Shown here piece by piece: positions 1 through 12,310 of a DNA stretch of 64,000 nt; within the stretch, counting starts at the first letter, position 1, and every line of letters begins with the position of its first letter. The stretch comes from Prinia subflava (taxonomy: Eukaryota; Chordata; Aves; Passeriformes; Cisticolidae), in contig NC_086257.1 in the NCBI RefSeq assembly GCF_021018805.1, forward strand, positions 17,604,693-17,668,692, written 5' to 3'. The notes below the pieces were generated by a model. It was not told the origin of the DNA and made no database searches. It was given only the letters and a program-made list of their open reading frames with translations. The translations under genes were made by a program, and so were the position numbers.

Positions 1-3000
1 GGAGGGTGAGGAAGTCCTGGTCTGCTCTTTATTAGTTGGAAGAAAATAAATGAAAGTTAATAAAAAAGACTAGTTTCTATTTTCTAGCTGAACACTGGAA
101 TGGATGTTACCACTGCACCAAGAGTGCTCTGAAAAGAAACCTTTGTGTCAAACTACTGAAATGCCGTGTGGCTTATCAGATTCATGATCTGGGAGATGGG
201 GAGGCAGAAAGAAGGTTATTGAAGTATATGCAAAATGAAAATGTATTTCAGCATAGCTATCAAATATTAGTTCAAACATCAGATAAAAATCATGAAATAG
301 GAGAATGTGAAGCTAGGGTTTCAGGAAAGAAATATAGATTATTTACTTAGCTTCTGTGTGTATCAGTCTTTATAATGGCATTGGATTTAGATTACTTATT
401 TCTTAGATTTGTGGCTGCATACATAGGTGGGGGGAGCTGCTGGTCTTCATGAATAAATGAGATACCTTTTGCTGTTGGGTTTTTATGTTTTGGCATTTCT
501 AAAATGTTGGTGGATAAGAGAGGTAATTTTTTCATTCTCGTCTACATTAAACTTTCTTAATGGTCCTTACAAGGCTCTGATGGGAGAGCAACACCTGTTT
601 CCCCTCAATTGCTTTAATGATTGTGTGAGGTAAGCTGCAAACAGTGAGTGTTTTACAGTGTTTTCTAGCTGCCTCATTTACACATGCAGCAGAAGCAGAC
701 TTCTCTTCCTCCTTCCTCTGACACATAAATGCTGTTCCAAAACTCAAATCTTGATTCTTCACAAGGAATTATGTCCCTTGAGCTCAGCATCATTAAGATC
801 CAGTGTGTTTATTGTGTTTTTTGTGCTTAACAGTGATACCAACCATCATAGCACTGCTTTTTGAGGCAGAAGCATCTTGTTTCATGAGAAGAGATATGGG
901 GCTTAAATGGATTTAACTGAGCTGACTTTAAATTTGTTGCCATCCTCGGGCCATGGAGTCATGGCAGCAAGCACTTTCCAGCAAGCATCAGTTCCAAGGC
1001 GAGCTGGTATTTCTAATGAAACTAGGAACTAGTTCTGCAGGCTGTTTTGGGTAATGGCATCTGAGGGTATCTGGGTCATGGGTTGTGGGGTGGGGGTTTT
1101 TGTTTCTTTTTGTTGTGTGGGGTTTTTTTTAAATTTTTTAGTTTCTGATGACACCTTCTTACTTTTTTTTTTTTGGGTATTCATTGACAGACTAGCACGG
1201 ATTATGTTGCTAGGCAATGCTAGCAATTCATGACCAGCTAATATCCTCCTCCTTAGATTTTCCAAATATTTTGCTATGGTTGTTTGGAGCAGCAGGAAAG
1301 TAATGCCCTTCCATTCGATGTTATTATGGAGAAGACCCAGAGAAGCATGACTCCCATTTTCTGAACCTGTTCCTGCACTACAACCTTCTGCACGCAAAGA
1401 GCAGTAACTTGCTTTCAGACAGACTGGTACCTTTCAGCTAATGGAGGAAATCTGAATTCTTCATCATCCACACTGTGTGTGTGTTTGGTAACAGGTTACA
1501 TCAAACAATTCCTACAAGGCAGCCCTCACGGCAGCTCCTGTGCAGATACAGCCAGAGCAGTACAGGAGAGGTCATTTGTGTGGTAGGAAACAGGGCAAGT
1601 CTCAGTGCTCCCATGTCAGGTTTTCCATATGTGTCAGGAGAAGCTGGCCCAGTTTGTGAATGGGACTGCAATGAAACTTACAGCAGAGCAAACAGCTCCT
1701 TCTGTCCATCCATCCCAGCCCTTGCATCACAGCACTCAGTCCCTGAGGTGACCCTTATATGCCTTATTGCTAAATGCAGGCAGTTTATTTCTGTGTCTGG
1801 AGCTGGGTGATGGCAGTGGTACCCCAGGCAGCAGAGGTTTGTATTTAGCATTGTAATGGATCAGGCTTTCCTAGGGAGAGACTGGGAAATTATTTCAGAT
1901 CATTTCCCTGTTGTGTGCTGTGTGACTACCTATGTTTCCAAAGCTCACACCTAGGGCAGATTTCTTCTTGCATCCACTTCCAGCATCAATTCTCCTCCTT
2001 GGAAAGCAGCATGATCCTCCTGTTCCTAAGCCCTGTGGATACTGGAAGGCAACAAGGTACATGAGGAAGGGTGGCAGACAGAAATGTATTTCCACAAATG
2101 CTGAATTCTTCCTCATTGTCTGTCTCTGTGTGCAGGGTTGAAGTGAAATTATTCTGTGTATGTCAGACATGAATGTGTTGTCAGAAAAGTTTATTTTCCA
2201 AGGTATATCCTGTTTGTCTGTGTAAGGAAGGACACTTTGAGCCCCTGTAATGAAAGGAAAGAGGGAGGAAATGTTTAAAGATAAAACCTCAGGGTTGTGT
2301 TTCTAGTTTTCTTATCCCATTGTGACAGTTTTCTACAAAGTATTTCTGCCTGCTGTACCACTGCTTTCCCTATCTGTAAAATATTGCTGTCCCCTAGGGA
2401 TTTCTCTATGGAAGCTATAATAAATATTTTACAAGTGCTAATGAATCAGGTTATTCAACTGCTGAGTACATCAATGTTCTCACTTTGCAGGCAGGTTTTG
2501 GCAAAGAGCAGGAGAGTGAGCAGCTTCATGCCATATAGCAAATTTGGAGGTGAGGGTAGTAAAATCTTTTACCTTTAAGAGCAGAAATTTTGTTTATAGC
2601 TTCACTTCATCAAAAGACGAGGTTCTGAGAGTCGTTCTCAAGTCTGAGAGCTGTTTGACAACATGGCCAGTTTGTGTGTGCTGGGGTAGGAAGCTTAAAC
2701 CTCTCTCCCTGTGTGGCTGAGGCAGCAGAGCTGGCAGGGGAGAAGCTGCAGGTTTGTGGAATGGGAAGGAAGTAGGGGTGGGTGAGTTGACTTCTGTGTA
2801 TTTCAGCTTAGAGGCATTCAATGCAGTCCAGCCAGTTATTCAGCATTTTAGTAATGGCAACATAGGAGGCTTTTTTCTCCTGAACATCTTTGTCCCCTCT
2901 AGGTCATTCGCTAATTTGGATTAATTAGGCTTCTGCTTTCCCACTCCACGTGTAGGGATCAGCTGTGATCTGAGCAGGCCAGGAGCTGAACAACGCTGGA

Positions 3001-4209
3001 TGTTCTGGCGTGGGTAAAGTGCCAACAGGTGTTAGTGACTGAGGCAGAGGAAGGCAAAGGTTCTCAGTCTGTGTGTAAGATCCTTGCAGGAAACTCATTC
3101 TGTGCTCAGGTCACTGCAGTTGAGCTCTGGGTGGCACCTCAGCCCTGATTCATTGGGTTCTCATTGTGTTCTTTGCACTGTCACCAGTGCTGGCCTTGTG
3201 CCTGTTATGCATCTCCTGTACAGTCCCCTGCCGATCGTAGGGAAAGCTCCTTTTTAATTCACTGTATCAAGATTGAGTGCTCTCTGCTCTCAGTTCCCCA
3301 ATAACTAGTTTCTTCATAAGGCTCTCTAACCAGTGATTTGTGTTAGAGTAATTGTTAAATGGGAAAAACAATCAGCTAAATATGCAGCCCCTTCAGAGGG
3401 GGATTTCTAAATATATGCTTCAAATATCTGATTTTGGTGTCTAACTAATGCATCTAACTTCTTTGTTTAAAAAAAATTAGTTGGGGGGTTGCACAGCTTG
3501 CAGAACTGTGCAATATATCTGCCAGCAATATTTCCCTTGTCCTCCATTTGCTACTCTGTTCATTTTGATTATCAGATCTTATGAGCAGGGACTGTGCACA
3601 GCAGCAGAGGGCTTTTCTGTGCAGTTGCAGCCTCCCAGTGCCACTGCCAGACGTGTGAGTAATTGGTTGAGCAGCTCTGCAGAGCAGTCTCCTTGCACCG
3701 TCCAAGCTGAAATGCAGAAATAAAAAAATTCATTCTCAGAAAAGAAGAATCCTAAAATCATAAGCCTGAAAGGGACCAAAAATCATGAAGAAAAACCTTT
3801 TCTTATAGAAAAATTCTTTGTGAAAATATCTGGCATGCTCATTAAGAGTAATTATGTGATCTTGCAATGTGCTTCTGGGATCTTCTCTCTTCATTGTTGC
3901 TTATAAGACAGCTTTAAATTAATGATAAGGAAGCCATTCAGGGCATGGACTGTGCTGAGGTTCACAGCTTTCATTCTGAATGAGAGATTAAAGTAAACTG
4001 ATATTGGAAGCAAGGAGGGAGAAACAAACACAGTCAGTAAGCCTGTAAAAGTCTTAGCCAATTGCAATGGTGAACATCCTGCTGGCGAGGGTGACCTTGA
4101 ATGAACTAAGTGGGATAAAGTCACCAGGCTGGACTGACGGCTGAAGAATCAGGCTGGATTCCAGCAAACAGAGAGCAGATTCTTGACAAGAGTCTCCTGA
4201 GCTGTGGCA
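1..4209. other. Upstream noncoding region
   Basis: Apart from the doubtful frame at 88-350, no coding exon is recognisable. There is T/G-rich low-complexity sequence around 1085-1175. A short stretch near 3750-3790 (AATCATAAGCCTGAAAGGGA and following bases) resembles the terminal part of an avian CR1 element lying in reverse orientation. The small open frames on both strands have no family likeness and look like chance. Confidence 0.5.
88..350 (+). CDS. Doubtful terminal exon or chance open frame at window edge
   Basis: A pyrimidine-rich tract followed by TTCTAG ends at 87. From 88 a frame (two bases completing a codon, then EHWNGCYHC) stays open for about 87 codons to a stop at 348-350. The start is rich in cysteine and histidine, but the rest shows no domain I recognise. 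It has the form of a 3' terminal exon of an upstream gene on the + strand. In mammals KLHL6 lies upstream of MCF2L2, but I cannot match this peptide to a kelch protein. Base composition does not support coding strongly, so chance is the main alternative. Confidence 0.15.
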
Positions 4210-4351
4210 ATGGCTTCTCGGTGTCGGAAATGTGGACAACAGGTACCCAGGAATCTGCCTTTCACTGCTGTCCGGATAACAGAAGGAGAAATGAAATCTT
4301 ACCATGATTTTATAGGAGGATGCATTAGACTGGAGCGCATGGCAAAGAAAG
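4210..4351 (+). CDS. Candidate alternative first coding exon of MCF2L2
   Basis: An ATG at 4210 in a good initiation context (G at -3, G at +4) opens 47 codons ending exactly at a donor, AAAG|GTATGT. The exon ends in phase 1 (one base, G), which is what the first definite MCF2L2 exon at 20399 needs, since it begins with AT and would complete a GAT (Asp) codon. The peptide starts MASRCRKCGQQVPRN, with a CxxC pair, and ends LERMAKK. I do not recognise it in known MCF2L2 amino termini. From family knowledge, the paralogue MCF2L uses several different first exons that all splice to the matching second exon, so a lineage-specific start is plausible. Against it, there is no CpG island around it, and one phase match by chance is not rare. 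Confidence 0.35.
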
Positions 4352-4672
4352 GTATGTGCAGCATCTTTAAAGAAAATAACGTCTTCTCGTAGTGGTAATT
4401 GCATTGCTTCCCTGGCAGTTTGCAAAAAGAGATTATATTCTTAATGCTTTGAGGAGTCAGTGATAATTAAAGGCAACTGGCTGGATTTGGGTATTAACTC
4501 AGGTGTGACTGCAGCATTTGACTTGGCTGTATATTTCTGGGATATTTGCAGTGATTTGACCTAAAGGAGGTTAGAATGAATGTTAGACTCATTCTGAATA
4601 AATATTTATTTATTTGGGTGTTAGACACTGAGTTTTCTGTATATAGCAGGAGTAGGTAGCTGTTGTGCATGA

Positions 4673-4703
4673 AAAATACACATTTAAAATAAATGTGTAT
4701 TTT
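4673..4703. repeat. Perfect AT-rich hairpin, 14-bp arms
   Basis: AAAATACACATTTA (4673-4686) and its exact reverse complement TAAATGTGTATTTT (4690-4703) are separated by AAA. The sequence TTAAAATAAATGT also occurs twice here (4684-4696 and 4702-4714), suggesting local slippage or duplication. Confidence 0.8.
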
Positions 4704-7700
4704 AAAATAAATGTAAAGAGCATAATAAGTGCTGGAGCAGTGAGTGTCATGACCCAGCTGATCCTGTCACCCTCTGCTCCTAAATTACTCTGTGAAAGGT
4801 CAATATCTTCCTCTCTGTAAAGATTCTGGCTTCACTGTATTCAGAAAGTTGCACAATGGAGCTTTTTGTGCTCTGTGTGAGCCAGCCCAGGTACACGGTC
4901 GAATTCCACTCTCAGGGGGTTGCTAGTATAAGGTACTGGTGCCTAACAATTTGTGCTAACTGCATGTTAACTCTGGAGTGATGTAGTTGAAATCTAGGCT
5001 ATTGACTGTCTATTCACATATCAAGATTGCTGAATCATAGAACACTTTTTCTCTGTGTCACTGAGAGGAAGATTTTTCAAAGAGCCCCCTTTCCTTTGCC
5101 CTGTTAACTTGAATAAATACTTAGCAAACCTCAAATCCAGAAATTTATAACATGTTCACTAGTGCGTGATGAAGATTCCCAAAAGCATGCAATATAATCA
5201 TACTTGGAAGTTAAATTGTTTATTATGATTTAATTAGCTCTTCAGCAAAGAGAGTTACATTCAATCTGGTAAATCGAGAATATTCTGTAGAAAAAGAGGT
5301 GGACCAGAAGCAGGGTATCAGCTGCAGCCACTGCTCACAAACTGGGGTTTGCAGATGCTTTCTTTAATAGGGCTCTAATGCACAATGTCAGGGTTTGAAA
5401 ACTGCAAAGCCAGTCCATTGTACCTCTGCTTCTGTGGGTGATCCATCCATGCTGATCTTTGGGCTCAGTGCCTACCTATGCATTGTAGTATTTGGCTGAC
5501 CTTTCAGTCACACTGATGTTTCCAGTTGCACTCTTTGTACTGAGGCATTCTGAGTTCAGTGCAGCAGGGCAGAAATGTCTGGTATCCAGTAAAAGACAGT
5601 GCAATTCATTGAAGTTCCTTCCTGAATGTTTGATCAGGTTGCTTATGGCTTTGTGGGCCCGTGGACCTACTGGAGGCAGAGCTCAGGCGTCTGCTGCTCT
5701 TTTTCTTCCTGTAGTAGAGAGAGGGGAAGAGACTGGTAAGGGCTTTGCCATGGTTACTGTTCCCAGGGAAACACCTTCTCTGCCTCTCAAGTTGAGAAAT
5801 TACCTGGCATAGTATTATGGACGGAAATCCCTTGGAAAGATCATTTTTTGCTAGAGAACAGAGAGCGTGTCAGATCAGCCTGAGCCTCTTGTCATTTTGT
5901 GAGGCAGAAAACATCTTTGGCACTTTAGTATTAAATTCTGCCAGTGAAGCTGCCAGAGGAGCAGAAGTTCGGTTATTGCTGAGGACAAGGTGCCTTCAGC
6001 TGCAGGTATTGGAGCTGTGTGAGTTGTGAGACCACCCCAGGGCAGCTCTGTGTGTGGCAGCAGTGTTAGAAGGGGGCTGAGGAGCTGGCGAGGTGGCACA
6101 GGAGTTCTCACAACACTTGCCTGGATTGTTTTCTTCTGCTATGAACTGACTCTGACCTTGTGTTCATTGTGTTTTTGTTTTTATTTTTTTTGTCTGTGCT
6201 TTCTTATCTGTAAAGTAGGAGTGGGAATTACCTGCCTCCACTAAAGTGGATCCTGATGATGTAGTTATGACCACTTCATATTACTACTTTGATGACTAGA
6301 CCAGCTTCCATCAGTAGTCAGTGCTGCATAAACACAGAGGCAGACAGATTATCTGTCCTGGAGAACTTGGATTCTGTCTGCCCCACCGAGTCCAACAAGC
6401 AAAGACTCATTGACTGCCTTTTTCTCAGGCTGACTTTCTCTGAATATAATAGCAATGCAGGACCCCTGTGGCATGTTCTGACTTACTATCACTTTAGGGG
6501 GGGTACCTCTTCTGCAGTTTAAAGATCGAGCTCGAGTGTTGCTAAGGTCCATTTGGCTGATGTTCACTCAGTACTTCAAGCACTCCAAAATATGGAGTAA
6601 TTTTCACCTTGTTCATGCCCAAGACACACATACAGACCATGCCTGTGGAGCCCTTTGAATATTCTGTGGCAGTTTTATCTTGTGTATTAGATATCATAAT
6701 GAGAATATATGGAAAGCATGCAGGCCACTACAGCAGAAATAGAGGCCACATGGTTGCAGTGGCCTGCAGGTTACCTGTCTTTTATCAGCAGTACCCCACA
6801 GCAAGCAGTGTCGTGCCAAGCCATTCCAGTTTCTGGATCATGCAAGTTTCAAGGCTTTCTTTGAATCAATGTGATTTGTTCTAATGAGCGATTAGAGGTG
6901 TGGTTGTAGGCTTCTGTTCAGGTAAAGGGATAAAAATAGTGAATGCTCACAAAAAAAAACATTGCTGTGAGCTGAAGGACAGTTTCCTTAAGGCCACGTG
7001 ATGCCTGCTCAGAGCTCCCCAGCCCTGGCTCCCTGCTACAGGCTATATGAGCTGCCTACAGGTGCTGATGGGCCTCTGGGGTCTGGTGTACAAATGGGGC
7101 TATTTTGAATACCACTGTGTGACCTTGAGCCTCTGGGAGCTGCAGCTCCAAGGTGCTGGTTACAGCACAGCTATGAGAACCAAAGGAAGGAGCCCCCAGA
7201 AAGCCAGGCAGAGATGTTCAGTCCAGGGCTGATCATTGTTAGAGTGCCCTCAGTTCCTCACAAAACAGATACTGAGGCTGAAAGCAAAGCATAGCCCCTT
7301 GCCATGAAATACATCATTCTTGGACAGTGGCTCACGTGTCTTTTCAGCATGGACCTGACTATTTATGTCACCCAGCTGCTGGTGAACATCTTTAATGCTT
7401 GAGGATGCCTCTTGCCAACCCAGCCCCTTTGTCCCCAGATGCTCCTAATTAGGCTGTCTTGTTGTGGTGCTCAAGCCCTCCAATGGGATCGTACACCTAC
7501 GGGGGTTTTACATGGATGGATGATCCTGTGCTGGCTATGACTATGTCTCTGCATGCTGTGGAGCTTGGGGCTGCAAGAGGATTATGTATCTTTAAGGGAA
7601 TAAATGTGTGTTTTTCATCTGTGCTCAAGGCTGGTGGCTGCTTAGATCAGAGTAGTCAATCTGCAGACACTAAGGAGTATGCAATTTATTACTGAGGCTT

Positions 7701-10587
7701 TTCAGGATTTTGCTTTTACTGCAAAACCAGGCAAGGGGCTCCTTGCCAGTAGGATGGGGACCTGTCTGTTGTGCTAGCAGTGTTTCTGCTTTTGTCCTCT
7801 GTAGGACAGAGTGCTGCAGTTTTGTCTGTCTAGCAATCATGGGAGCTTGTTCTCAGTCCTACTGCTGTGAATCTCTTACTGCTGGAGTTGCAAACCAATT
7901 CTTCAGATCCATCTGTTCATGGAGGAAAAGGGACTGAAGTACTGGAACAGCTAAGGAATTGTGGTGCTATCTCTGGAAGGAGATCCCATCTGAAATAAAC
8001 TGCATCTGAAATTTGTTGGACTTTTTGGAGCTTCTCTACCTTTAGTAATAAAATAAATGAGAAATGCTTTCCTTTTTCAAATGACTGACCTTTCCACAAA
8101 GGTGCTAGTTATTGGAGAAAGTGACTATTTCATGTGAAGACCAAAATTTGAAGTATAAGTGGAAATTATCTCTAAATCCCTTGGGCCTCAGTCACAGTGC
8201 CTCCTTGTGCATTGCTCAAAATTGTTCTGGTTCTGTTTGCATTCAGTATTTCTTCTTCTCTTTAATAAAAAATGCTCCCTAGGGGATCTGGGATGACTTT
8301 TTTCAGCTGGCTCTCATTGCATATAAAATAGCTGAAATAAAATATTCTGTTTTCCACAGAGGTTTTTCTGAGAAAAGATGATTATCTTAGATGCTTGTGT
8401 TTCTTTTCACCTGTTCCCATTCATATGCAGCATGCTCTGCTGTGGTTGAGAAATACTAAAACCCTGTTTACCTAATCAGAAAAGTCCAGACTGTTATGAG
8501 AGAAATAGGGAAGGCACAGCTTGATTTTCATTTAAAAGAATTCTGAGAGAGATGTAGTACTGCAAAGATCAAGAGAACAAATTCTCAGAGGGCAAGTTAG
8601 AGCAGAGGCCTTGTGGGTATTTTTTTCCCTTTCTCTCATGATACCAGAGCAAGAAACAACTCAGTGAAATGGAAAAGCATTAAACATGGATAGACAGATT
8701 GCTATAATTGGCAGTGTTTTGTTAACTTGTGGGACTTATTACCACAATATAATAGTGCAGTTTGCTTTTTTTTAATTACATAAATTGTAGTGCAAACTGT
8801 CTAGGGAGAAGATTTCAGGGGAGAATGGTGCTGAGTATGCTGGGAGGTTGGAGCCTGTGCAGAGCTCTCACCCTGGTAAGCCCAGAGAGCTTATTCTCCA
8901 AATTCAGCCAGTTCTGCTGCTTCAGGCCTCACTTAAAGACCCAGTCTGGTGTGCTAATGTATTGATTTTTTATACAAAGTGTACTGCTGCTTTATTACCT
9001 GAATCTTGCTGTGGGTTAGCCTGAGCAGTGAGTTTTCTAAGACATGGACCTTCCTTCTTCACCACCTGCATATTGTCTACTAGAAATACTCAGGATCAAG
9101 TATAAAGGAATAATAAAAAATGCTTGGTTGGAGCAGCCCAGCTATATAAGAATATTTGGACTATGCCAAGTGTCTTGTTGCACAATTTTCTGATCCTATT
9201 AGTTAATTCCATTTTCAAGGGGAAAAAAAATCCTCCAGGCTATTACAACAGACAAGAATTATTGACCAAGAATTTTTTTCACATTTTTCTAAGCTGGAAT
9301 ATCCCAGCATCTTTGTTTTGCACAGAGTCAATGCCTTATTTATATTTAGAACCTGTGCCTATGAGTCATTAAGCTGGGGATTGCTCAGTTTAGGCTATTT
9401 GTCTAAACTCCTTGAGACAGTGTGCTGCTAGGGGCACCTCTGAGGAGGTCTACACGACTGAAGACCTGATTTTTAAATTGGGATACTGTTAATTAAATGT
9501 AAATTAAGGTCATAATTTGCTAGCATTGGGAAAAGCTGAGGTGAAATGGGAAGGGGTAAAGGGATATTCTGTTCCATTTTCTCTTGACTTTACCACTAGA
9601 CTCAGGAAGTGACCTCTGTCAGAGAATGGATTAAATTGGGGGCAACTTAAATTTTCAAGTCAAAACCACAATAAAAATCAATGGGCTGTAAGTCAACGTG
9701 GGAGCTGTGAAATACAAGCCAATTTCTTCGTGTTAGGCCACCTCTAGAGGAAACAGTGGATTTACAGTTGCCTGATGTCTTTAACATAAGATTAAAGAGC
9801 TTTCTAAAATGCTAGTTTAATCCAATTTCCATGAACATCTTGTGTGTTCAACAAGTCAAACACAATGAACCTAGTGGTCCTCTCTGGTCCTGCAGTGAAA
9901 GAATCTGGGAAGATGATTTCTGAGTTAGAGGCACTTGGATATGAGCCATTCCTTGCCATGCTTTTGGAAGCCCACACGCACAGGTATGAACACATGGATG
10001 TGTAGAAACAGATGCTGACATGGTGCAAGTTATTCCAGTTAAATTGGGCTGTATTGTAGCCAGAGAAGATCATGTCCTTGAATTTGTTTTGGGTTTTTTT
10101 TTTGAGTGAGCTTAAATGTGTAGTACAGTTGCTTCCCAGTAATAAAACATGAAATATCAGGATTACCCTATTCTATGGGTTGTATGCTGGTGGGACAATA
10201 TTTGGATAGTACAAAATACGGTTCTGCTGGGAGAGGCACAAGAAAACCTTTTCAGCTTGGCACAGACATTTTGCCAATGCATACTGATGTTACCTGTACT
10301 AATTACACAAATGAAAAAATGTCTGACATGTAAATTTAGCTTATGAAACCTGAAGTACTGCCCGAGAACAATGTAGTGGCCTGAGAGGATTTCTTGGTGC
10401 CACTTCCATGAGTTCATTCCTCTCCTTAGATCCCAAATCCACAATAGGTTAGTAATTTACATTCACCTGCAGAACAGCATTTAATCTTCTAACTCCACGG
10501 CTGAATCTGCTACTTCTGCAGCATCTCCACAGGCAGGGTTAAAGTGCTTTCCAGGCTGTAATTATCTGGCACATTGATCACCCCTGG

Positions 10588-10775
10588 GGCCGATGTGACT
10601 CCTGTCCATGAGGCTTCGGAGCTCTGAGCTCCCAGGGAGGCCAGTCCCGGCAGGAGGGTGTCGGATGGTGCCGGGAGAGGTCAGTGCTCCCCCCGCCTGG
10701 CTGGGCCTCGGCTGCCCCGGGGCTGAGCTGGGCTCGGTGCGGAACGCGGCTCTGGTCTGTTCGCTCTGCACGAGC
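10588..10775. promoter_or_regulatory. CpG-rich stretch, candidate promoter A
   Basis: About 14 CpG dinucleotides lie within roughly 190 bases, in a region where CpG is otherwise very rare. The + strand ends in a good splice donor form, GGGAGAG|GTCAGT, near 10679, so a transcribed first exon is possible. The ATG at 10608 opens a frame through that donor, but it would leave phase 0, which does not fit the phase-1 junction required by the exon at 20399. If it is an MCF2L2 exon it is more likely untranslated. Promoter function is inferred from composition only. Confidence 0.4.
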
Positions 10776-11979
10776 AGAGCTGGAGGGAGAGCTCCAGGAG
10801 AGCAAAACGTGCCTGGAATGGGAGACAGGTTTTGTGCATTGGTTACACGTGGACATTTATACTGGTACAGGCAGCAGGGAGTAACTTTACACACCCACTA
10901 CAACTGGGGGATTCACTTGTTTGGCAGGCAGTGTAGAGGAGGCTGGGAAGGGAAGTGCAGTGTGAAATCCATGCATCTTGCCACTCTCCTGATGTATCTT
11001 GATCCACCAAGTAGTGTCTGTCTGTAAAGCTACAGGTGTCACAAGCTCTCAGATGTATCTTGTACCAAGCATGATGATGCTCTGCTTAGATCTGGCATTT
11101 ATTTGCAACTACGTAGAAAATCCTGTTAGTTTTCTCATACTATACTATAAGCATTGTCATAGTTTTTGTTGGTTAGCTGATGAAGAAGGGTGGAAATACT
11201 GGGTGTATTATCCTTAAGACAGATCCACTGTCCAGCAGCCTGTCTGTACAAACAACTTTGGTCTGCTCCTCAATTTACAGCAGGGGAAAACGGGTTGACT
11301 GATGACCTGGATTCCTCTCCCTGTGCCTCTATCTCCCTATCTATTAAATGAATGACATTTGTCTTTTTGGAGCGTGAAGACACAGAACAAACAAGATATT
11401 ACCATTTCAACACACATGCTAGGGGACAGCTACTGTAGCCTGGGTAAAATGTGACTTGTATCTAAAGCTACTGAGCCGCTGGGGGTAGTGGCAGTAAAGG
11501 GACAGTAAATTTTATGAGTTAACCTAATGTTAATGTTGCTTCCCAGTATTGCTTCAGACTGCTATAGGTGATGTTACCCTCATCAAGCTACATGTGTACT
11601 CCCTTCATGCACTGAAAACTTGTGTCCTGAAGTATTCATTGAACTAATTATGTGTAAGTGATTACTCCCCTGTTCAAAACCTGAGGTCATGTGTCCTACC
11701 AAATTCATAGATCTCGTGCAGTCTTCTCCTTTGTCTTTAAATAACAGCACTGTGTTCTCATGTGTGGGTGTGCCTGCGGGATAGTACTACGAGACAGCTA
11801 TTCACAGCAGCACTGCTGGTTTCCCTTGGCCCTGAATACTCCACTATTTAAAGTTATTTTAATGAAAGCCCTCTCCATGCCTTAGTCTGAGCAAGTGAAT
11901 CCGTTTTGTTGCGTGTTGGGCTGTTCCTTTGTTGTCTGTGCCAAGCTGTGGATGCCTCCAGAGTGTCCCTTTGGAGGGG

Positions 11980-12310
11980 CCGGAGGGCAGAGCGCTGCAG
12001 GCGGGAGGAGGCAGCCGCACTTCGGGCAGGGTTAAAGCCTGGGCATGGTGCGAGTCAGAGGTCTCTGCTGTGGTTTGCCTTGGAGCTGTTACTAAGCAAT
12101 TTGTGCCGACTCCTCCAGGAGAGCGTCAGCTCTTCGGTGCACTGTTGGACCCAGGATCGCTTCCCCAGAGCGCTGCCTCTCTCCATCCCTGCCCTGGCCT
12201 CGGTGAGCTCTCTGCCCCGCGGGACTGCCGGGGAGCCAGGCTGCCTCACCGGGAGGGCGCGGGTTCGGGAGTGTCTGAAGGGGCTCAGGGGGCGGCATCG
12301 CTCCGTGCAC
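11980..12310. promoter_or_regulatory. CpG island, candidate main promoter of MCF2L2
   Basis: About 22 CpG dinucleotides in about 330 GC-rich bases make this the strongest CpG island left of B3GNT5. It lies 8 kb before the first definite MCF2L2 exon. A donor-like site (CTCG|GTGAGC) occurs at about 12202. ATG codons before it run quickly into stops, so any exon here would be 5' untranslated and translation would start further on. The overlapping open frames on both strands in this interval are what GC-rich DNA gives by chance. Confidence 0.5.

Noticed and set aside
10562..10894. Long open frames on both strands, 110 and 139 codons
   Set aside because: They overlap in GC-rich, CpG-rich sequence where stops are scarce on all frames, and have no recognisable domains. 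Better read as a promoter-type CpG stretch.
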